This document shows positions 7,291 through 10,762 of a stretch of 10,762 nucleotides of DNA, in pieces; the stretch's first letter is position 1; each line of letters begins with the position of its first letter. The notes under the pieces were generated by a model. The model did no database searches and was not told the DNA's origin. It saw nothing but the letters and a program-made list of their open reading frames with translations. The position numbers and the translations under genes were made by a program. This stretch comes from Rikenellaceae bacterium UBA1749 (GTDB lineage: Bacteria; Bacteroidota; Bacteroidia; Bacteroidales; Rikenellaceae), in contig DCHP01000077.1 of NCBI GenBank assembly GCA_002315675.1, positions 1 through 10,762 on the forward strand. Direction: 5' to 3'.

Positions 7291-9033
7291 ATGAATGCAT
7301 ATAATTCAAATTATGACAAATATCCTGTAGTTTCTGTTCTTGGAATCAAGGAGAGTGCTATTGTGGGCTGGGAGTCGATACTTTATCGCATAAGGGATTC
7401 TCTGTCAGAAGGTGTTGTTGCCTTTGAATGTTATCATGGTGTCAATGACTACGAAGTTCTCAAGGCAATCAAGGATTGTTTTCAAAATGCAATGATCTTC
7501 GAGTCTTCATCTGCAATGAAAGATGTGGATTCCCTATTCACGATTCTAAAGGATGATATAACTGATGACAGGATCTTCGGCTACCTGACAAGATATGATA
7601 TTGATGTCTATTTTGATGAAGCGAAAGTCCGTGAAATGAGGGATGAAATTTCAGAGTCTTCATCTCTTCGGATTATCTATGGGGTAGGTTCTTCATATGT
7701 TTTCCCGAATCCTGATGTTCTTGTCTATCTGGATATGGCAAGGTGGGAGATTCAGATGCGCATGAGGCGTCATGAAGTATCCAGTGTCGGTTTCAATAAT
7801 AAGGATCTGAATCCATCCTTTCTGTATAAACAGGGATATTTTGTAGACTGGAGGATTCTTGACAGGTGGAAAAAACGTATATGGAACAGGATAGACTGGT
7901 TTGTAGATTCAAATGTCGGAAATCATCCCAAGATGGTGTCATCCAAGGCTATTGATGCCGGACTTGAACAGATCTCAAGAAGACCATTTCGTGTTGTTCC
8001 GTATTTTGATCCCGGCATCTGGGGCGGCCAATGGATGAAACAGGTCTGTGGACTTGATAAACGGCAACCAAATTATGCTTGGTGCTTTGATTGTGTTCCG
8101 GAGGAAAATAGTCTGTATCTGGCCTTTGGCGATGTTAACTTTGAAATTCCTTCAATTGATCTGGTGTTCCGTCATCCAGTTGAACTTCTGGGACAGAATG
8201 TATATGGCCGTTTCGGTGACGAATTTCCTATACGTTTTGATTTTCTGGATACAATGGAAGGCGGTAATCTGAGCCTGCAGGTTCATCCTCTGATTGAATA
8301 CATTCAAGAAAAATTTGGAATGCATTATACCCAGGAAGAAAGTTACTATCTCCTTGATGCCAAGGATGATGCGCATGTCTATCTTGGAGTGAAATCATCT
8401 GCAGATTCGGATGAAATGATCTCGGCTCTTGACAAGGCTCAGGAATCCGGAAAATTTGATGCGGAAAAATATGTAGGCAGCTTCCCGGTTAAAAAACACG
8501 ACCATGTACTGATTCCTCCTGGAACTATCCACTGCTCAGGGGCAAACAGCATGGTTCTGGAGATAAGTGCTACACCTTATATCTTTACATTTAAACTATG
8601 GGACTGGGGAAGGGTAGGACTTGATGGGCTACCAAGACCAATCAATATATCCCATGGGAAAAATGTCATACAGTGGAACAGAACTGAAAAATGGGTCAGA
8701 AGTGAAGCTCTGAATATAATAAAACCCGTGGCATCTGGTGATGGATGGATTGAGGAATCAACCGGACTTCATGAAAGTGAATTCATAGAAACAAGAAGAC
8801 ACTGGTTTACAAAAACAGTCAAACATAATACAGATGGTGGCCTTAATGTGCTTAATCTTGTAGAAGGACGTGAAGTTGTGGTTGAAAGTCCTTCAAATGC
8901 CTTTGCACCATATATAGTCCATTATGCAGAAACATTCATTATTCCTGCAACAGTCGGGGAATATACAATATCCCCATATGGTGAGTCTGATGGTAGGTTA
9001 TGTGCAACAATCAAGGCATTCATCCGGAAATGA
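7291..9033 (+). CDS. manA: Class I mannose-6-phosphate isomerase with an N-terminal extension domain
   Basis: This cytoplasmic protein of 580 residues should interconvert mannose-6-phosphate and fructose-6-phosphate, linking mannose use with GDP-mannose supply. The type I isomerase cupin region occupies about residues 235-580. The expected zinc ligands are Q330 and H332 in LQVHP, E350 in TQEES, and H414 in PPGTIHCSG; their spacing fits known ManA enzymes. Residues about 1-225 form an extra domain. It reads like a P-loop-kinase-type alpha/beta fold (strand VVAFECY, later DVLVYLDMARWE) but lacks a GxxxxGK[ST] Walker A loop, so it is probably not an active kinase. Typical ManA proteins have 300-400 residues and lack this part; I recall similar long forms in Bacteroidota, which would make it a lineage feature. 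The ATG at 7291 follows a good -7 box. The catalytic assignment is firm; the N-terminal role is unknown. Confidence 0.92.
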   Translation: MNAYNSNYDKYPVVSVLGIKESAIVGWESILYRIRDSLSEGVVAFECYHGVNDYEVLKAIKDCFQNAMIFESSSAMKDVDSLFTILKDDITDDRIFGYLTRYDIDVYFDEAKVREMRDEISESSSLRIIYGVGSSYVFPNPDVLVYLDMARWEIQMRMRRHEVSSVGFNNKDLNPSFLYKQGYFVDWRILDRWKKRIWNRIDWFVDSNVGNHPKMVSSKAIDAGLEQISRRPFRVVPYFDPGIWGGQWMKQVCGLDKRQPNYAWCFDCVPEENSLYLAFGDVNFEIPSIDLVFRHPVELLGQNVYGRFGDEFPIRFDFLDTMEGGNLSLQVHPLIEYIQEKFGMHYTQEESYYLLDAKDDAHVYLGVKSSADSDEMISALDKAQESGKFDAEKYVGSFPVKKHDHVLIPPGTIHCSGANSMVLEISATPYIFTFKLWDWGRVGLDGLPRPINISHGKNVIQWNRTEKWVRSEALNIIKPVASGDGWIEESTGLHESEFIETRRHWFTKTVKHNTDGGLNVLNLVEGREVVVESPSNAFAPYIVHYAETFIIPATVGEYTISPYGESDGRLCATIKAFIRK

Positions 9034-9043
9034 TCCGCAAATG
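9022..9043. repeat. 11-base tandem duplication spanning the isomerase stop codon
   Basis: ATCCGGAAATG (9022-9032) is followed immediately by ATCCGCAAATG (9033-9043), with a single mismatch. The isomerase stop TGA at 9031-9033 bridges the junction. It looks like a small slippage duplication that leaves the protein end unaltered. Confidence 0.6.
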
Positions 9044-9104
9044 ATATTAAAATAAACCTTGCTGATAGACAGATAATAATTCATAAATAATAATTTACAA
9101 AACA

Positions 9105-9719
9105 ATGAAATCAAGAATTTTACTTTACATGGTAGCGATGCTGGCTATCGTTTCCTGCTCAAAGAAGCAGGTGCTTTTTAATGGAAATGATCTTGAAGGA
9201 TGGGTGCCTGTTGCTTCGGAAGAGACAGTTTTCTCAGTTCAGGATGGATGTATCAACGTTACGGGAAACCCATTCGGATACCTCAGAACAGCTCAGGTAT
9301 TCGGTGACTACAAACTTCATGCAGAATGGAGATGGGTAGGAGAACCAACAAACAGCGGTATTTTCCAGCGTATTCAGTTAGATGACAAAATATGGCCAGA
9401 TGCGATTGAATGTCAGCTTCATGTTGGTGATGCAGGTGATTTTGTATGCCTTGGCGGTGCCCGCGTGGAAGAAGTTCCTGCTGGGCCGGAAGTTGAATTC
9501 CCTGTAAAAGAAAGAAATTCTAAGGGTAATATTGAAAAACCTGCAGGCGAATGGAATACCGCAGATATTATCTGTGTCGGCAAGAAAATTACCGTATATA
9601 TCAACGGACAACTTGAAAACGAATGTACCTGTAAAAATGAAAAGGGTTATATAGCTCTTCAAAGTGAAGGAGGTCCTGTTCAGTTCCAGAATATATATAT
9701 CGAAGAAATTGAAAAATAA
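9105..9719 (+). CDS. DUF1080 / 3-keto-disaccharide hydrolase-type lipoprotein
   Basis: The product has 204 residues: a lipobox (AIVSC, lipidated Cys at 18) followed by one concanavalin-like jelly-roll domain of the DUF1080 family. Landmarks are VLFNGNDLEGW (23-33), the central EWRW and NSGIFQRI segment (74-90), DAIECQL (99-105), WNTADIICVGKKITVYINGQL (150-170), and a closing GYIALQSEGGPVQFQNIYIEEI. Some members hydrolyse 3-keto-disaccharides and 3-keto-glycosides, while many have no tested activity, so hydrolysis or glycan binding at the cell surface is inferred. The gene begins 71 bases after the isomerase stop, with no evident terminator or perfect -7 box between, and its last 11 bases overlap the next gene. 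It is probably part of a plus-strand operon. Confidence 0.9.
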   Translation: MKSRILLYMVAMLAIVSCSKKQVLFNGNDLEGWVPVASEETVFSVQDGCINVTGNPFGYLRTAQVFGDYKLHAEWRWVGEPTNSGIFQRIQLDDKIWPDAIECQLHVGDAGDFVCLGGARVEEVPAGPEVEFPVKERNSKGNIEKPAGEWNTADIICVGKKITVYINGQLENECTCKNEKGYIALQSEGGPVQFQNIYIEEIEK

Positions 9720-10425
9720 ACTTTTATTCTATAATCTGTCGGATGAGGTTGAGGCATTCAGTACCATGCGTGGGGCGGAATTACCGTACAATGTGCTTCA
9801 ACCTCATCAAACTCATGACGTAAATATCTCCATTGTAGACAATCCCAATATTTCAAGGGAAGAACTTCAGGGAATAGATGCACTTATTACAAATATCAGG
9901 GGATTTGCGATAGGAGTAAGGACTGCGGACTGTATTCCTGTTCTTCTGTTCGATCCTGTTCACAAGGTTGTTGCTGCTGTCCATTCTGGATGGAAAGGTA
10001 CAGTCAGGAAAATATCATTATTGACAATTCAGAAAATGACTCAGTCGTTCGGTTCCAATCCATCTGATATAATTGCTCAGATTGGTCCGGGTATCGGACC
10101 TGAAAGCTTTCAGATAGGAGAGGAAGTTGCCCGTTCGTTTTCTGAATCGGGATTTCCTATGGAAAGAATACTCCATGATTTAGGTGAACCATCAGAGAAA
10201 TTTGACCTTCCGGTCGCAACCGATATTACATGCCAACCCTCCCCAATGAAAGGAGGCCTTCATATTGATTTATGGGAGGCCAACAAGTGGATGCTCGAAT
10301 CAGCAGGTGTTGAAAAAACAGGCGTTGCTTGTGTATGCACCTATATTCGGAATGATTTATTCTACTCAGCCCGAAGAGAGACTATTAAATGTCCAAGAAT
10401 AATTAATTCAATCAAACTGCTTTAA
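9709..10425 (+). CDS. pgeF: PgeF/YfiH-family protein (peptidoglycan editing factor, Cu_oxidase_4 domain), internally shortened
   Basis: This is a 238-residue member of the YfiH/PgeF family, whose members remove wrongly incorporated residues from peptidoglycan precursors or act on purine nucleosides; older annotation calls them laccase domain proteins. The metal and catalytic residues are present: H36 in QPHQTH, C75 in TADCIPVLLFDP, and H92 in AAVHSGWKG, with normal spacing (39 and 17 residues). IGPGIG (125-130), HIDLWEAN and FYSARR also fit. The oddity is near the N-terminus: FSTMRG at 17-22 leads almost directly into LPYNVLQPHQTH, so the usual segment with GG.S...Y.S.N....GD...V..NR (about 35 residues) is missing in frame. 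There is no ATG ahead of the conserved FSTMR strand. TTG at 9709 overlaps the upstream stop and gives a natural N-terminus (MKNKLLFYNL); GTG at 9664 is the alternative. Translation is probably coupled to the DUF1080 gene. Activity is uncertain. Confidence 0.85.
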   Translation: MKNKLLFYNLSDEVEAFSTMRGAELPYNVLQPHQTHDVNISIVDNPNISREELQGIDALITNIRGFAIGVRTADCIPVLLFDPVHKVVAAVHSGWKGTVRKISLLTIQKMTQSFGSNPSDIIAQIGPGIGPESFQIGEEVARSFSESGFPMERILHDLGEPSEKFDLPVATDITCQPSPMKGGLHIDLWEANKWMLESAGVEKTGVACVCTYIRNDLFYSARRETIKCPRIINSIKLL

Positions 10426-10533
10426 TCATACTCCGACTTTTGAATACCCATAGAACTTAGGTTGTTGTATGTTTTTCTACCACTCATAGCAATGATGGTT
10501 GAATCCCAAATTATTATTAAGATTTCAGAGAGT

Positions 10534-10705
10534 TTAGTGAAGTAGATATTCCTTTGCCATCGCAATGATATAATCCTTTGGGATGTTCAATACACCAGCA
10601 TTTTCAATGAAAGGGTATTCTTCTTTTTTTTGAAATAACAAGCTTTCGTTGAATACCATCAATTTTTGCCAACAGATGATAATTGCCTCTATGGGTATGT
10701 TCCAT
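10534..10705 (-). pseudogene. Small unrecognised gene, apparently frameshifted at an A8 tract
   Basis: On the minus strand an ATG at 10705 opens a frame (MEHTHRGNYHLLAKIDGIQ..., through VISKK) that runs into a stop at 10604 shortly after eight A's (10624-10631 as T's on plus). Removing one A joins it to a second frame with coding-like composition (EEYPFIENAGVLNIPKDY..., ending EYLLH) and a stop at 10534. The joined product would have 56 residues, mostly polar with no signal peptide or membrane segment. I do not recognise a family. The first frame is open back to a stop at 10754, so a start beyond ATG 10705 is not required. The split could be a true frameshift mutation, a sequencing error in a homopolymer, or programmed slippage. 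The remaining tail (10426-10533) shows no gene and no clear terminator for the upstream pgeF. Confidence 0.35.
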
Positions 10706-10762
10706 CCGGATATCTGATCGCTTGTGGTTGTCTATAGTTAACCCACATTGCAGCTATTATTG

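Noticed and set aside
9667..9673. AAGGAGG as Shine-Dalgarno for pgeF
   Set aside because: It encodes conserved DUF1080 residues (EGG), no normal start codon lies 5-10 bases after it, and the TTG at 9709 is too far away.
2504..10425. A polysaccharide utilisation locus centred on GH20 and DUF1080
   Set aside because: No SusC/SusD-type proteins, no hybrid two-component or sigma/anti-sigma regulators, and genes are in mixed orientation.

Overview
The window looks like chromosome from a Bacteroidota (probably Bacteroidales) bacterium. The gene products are typical of that group: an M1-type lipoprotein peptidase, a secreted GH20 hexosaminidase, a secreted M81 peptidase, a class I mannose-6-phosphate isomerase with a long N-terminal extension, and a 3-keto-disaccharide hydrolase-type (DUF1080) lipoprotein. 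Several intergenic regions carry the TAnnTTTG octamer, the -7 element of the Bacteroidota primary sigma factor. Start codons lack strong Shine-Dalgarno sequences and spacers are AT-rich. Genus-level assignment is not possible by reading alone.

Layout. At 1-207 (minus) is the 5' end of a lipoprotein resembling Bacteroidota M1 aminopeptidases, cut by the window edge. At 489-1949 (minus) is an AGCS-family sodium:alanine/glycine symporter. About 525 bases without a gene follow, divergent between that symporter and a GH20 hexosaminidase (2504-4003, plus). A compact hairpin at 4060-4082 serves as a probable two-way terminator between GH20 and a convergent M81/MlrC-like metallopeptidase (4128-5648, minus). 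Next comes a metallophosphoesterase lipoprotein (5747-7090, minus). Divergent from it is a plus-strand run: class I mannose-6-phosphate isomerase (7291-9033), DUF1080 lipoprotein (9105-9719), and PgeF/YfiH-type multicopper-oxidase-fold protein (9709-10425), the last two overlapping by 11 bases. The right-hand tail has a small minus-strand reading frame (10534-10705) that appears split by a frameshift at a run of eight A's.

How they fit together. Most products with a readable N-terminus are exported (signal peptides or lipoboxes on the M1-like, GH20, M81, metallophosphoesterase and DUF1080 proteins), suggesting envelope-side degradation of peptides and amino sugars. The symporter imports small amino acids, the isomerase feeds mannose-6-phosphate/fructose-6-phosphate interconversion, and PgeF is known in other bacteria to edit peptidoglycan precursors. 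No SusC/SusD pair, sigma/anti-sigma pair, mobile element, CRISPR array, tRNA or rRNA was seen, so this is not a classical polysaccharide utilisation locus or an obvious defence island. I did not find a clear new multi-gene system. The best leads are a PgeF that lacks about 35 normally conserved residues, a frameshifted small gene at an A8 tract, the unexplained N-terminal domain of the isomerase, and an M81 enzyme with an eroded N-terminal signature.
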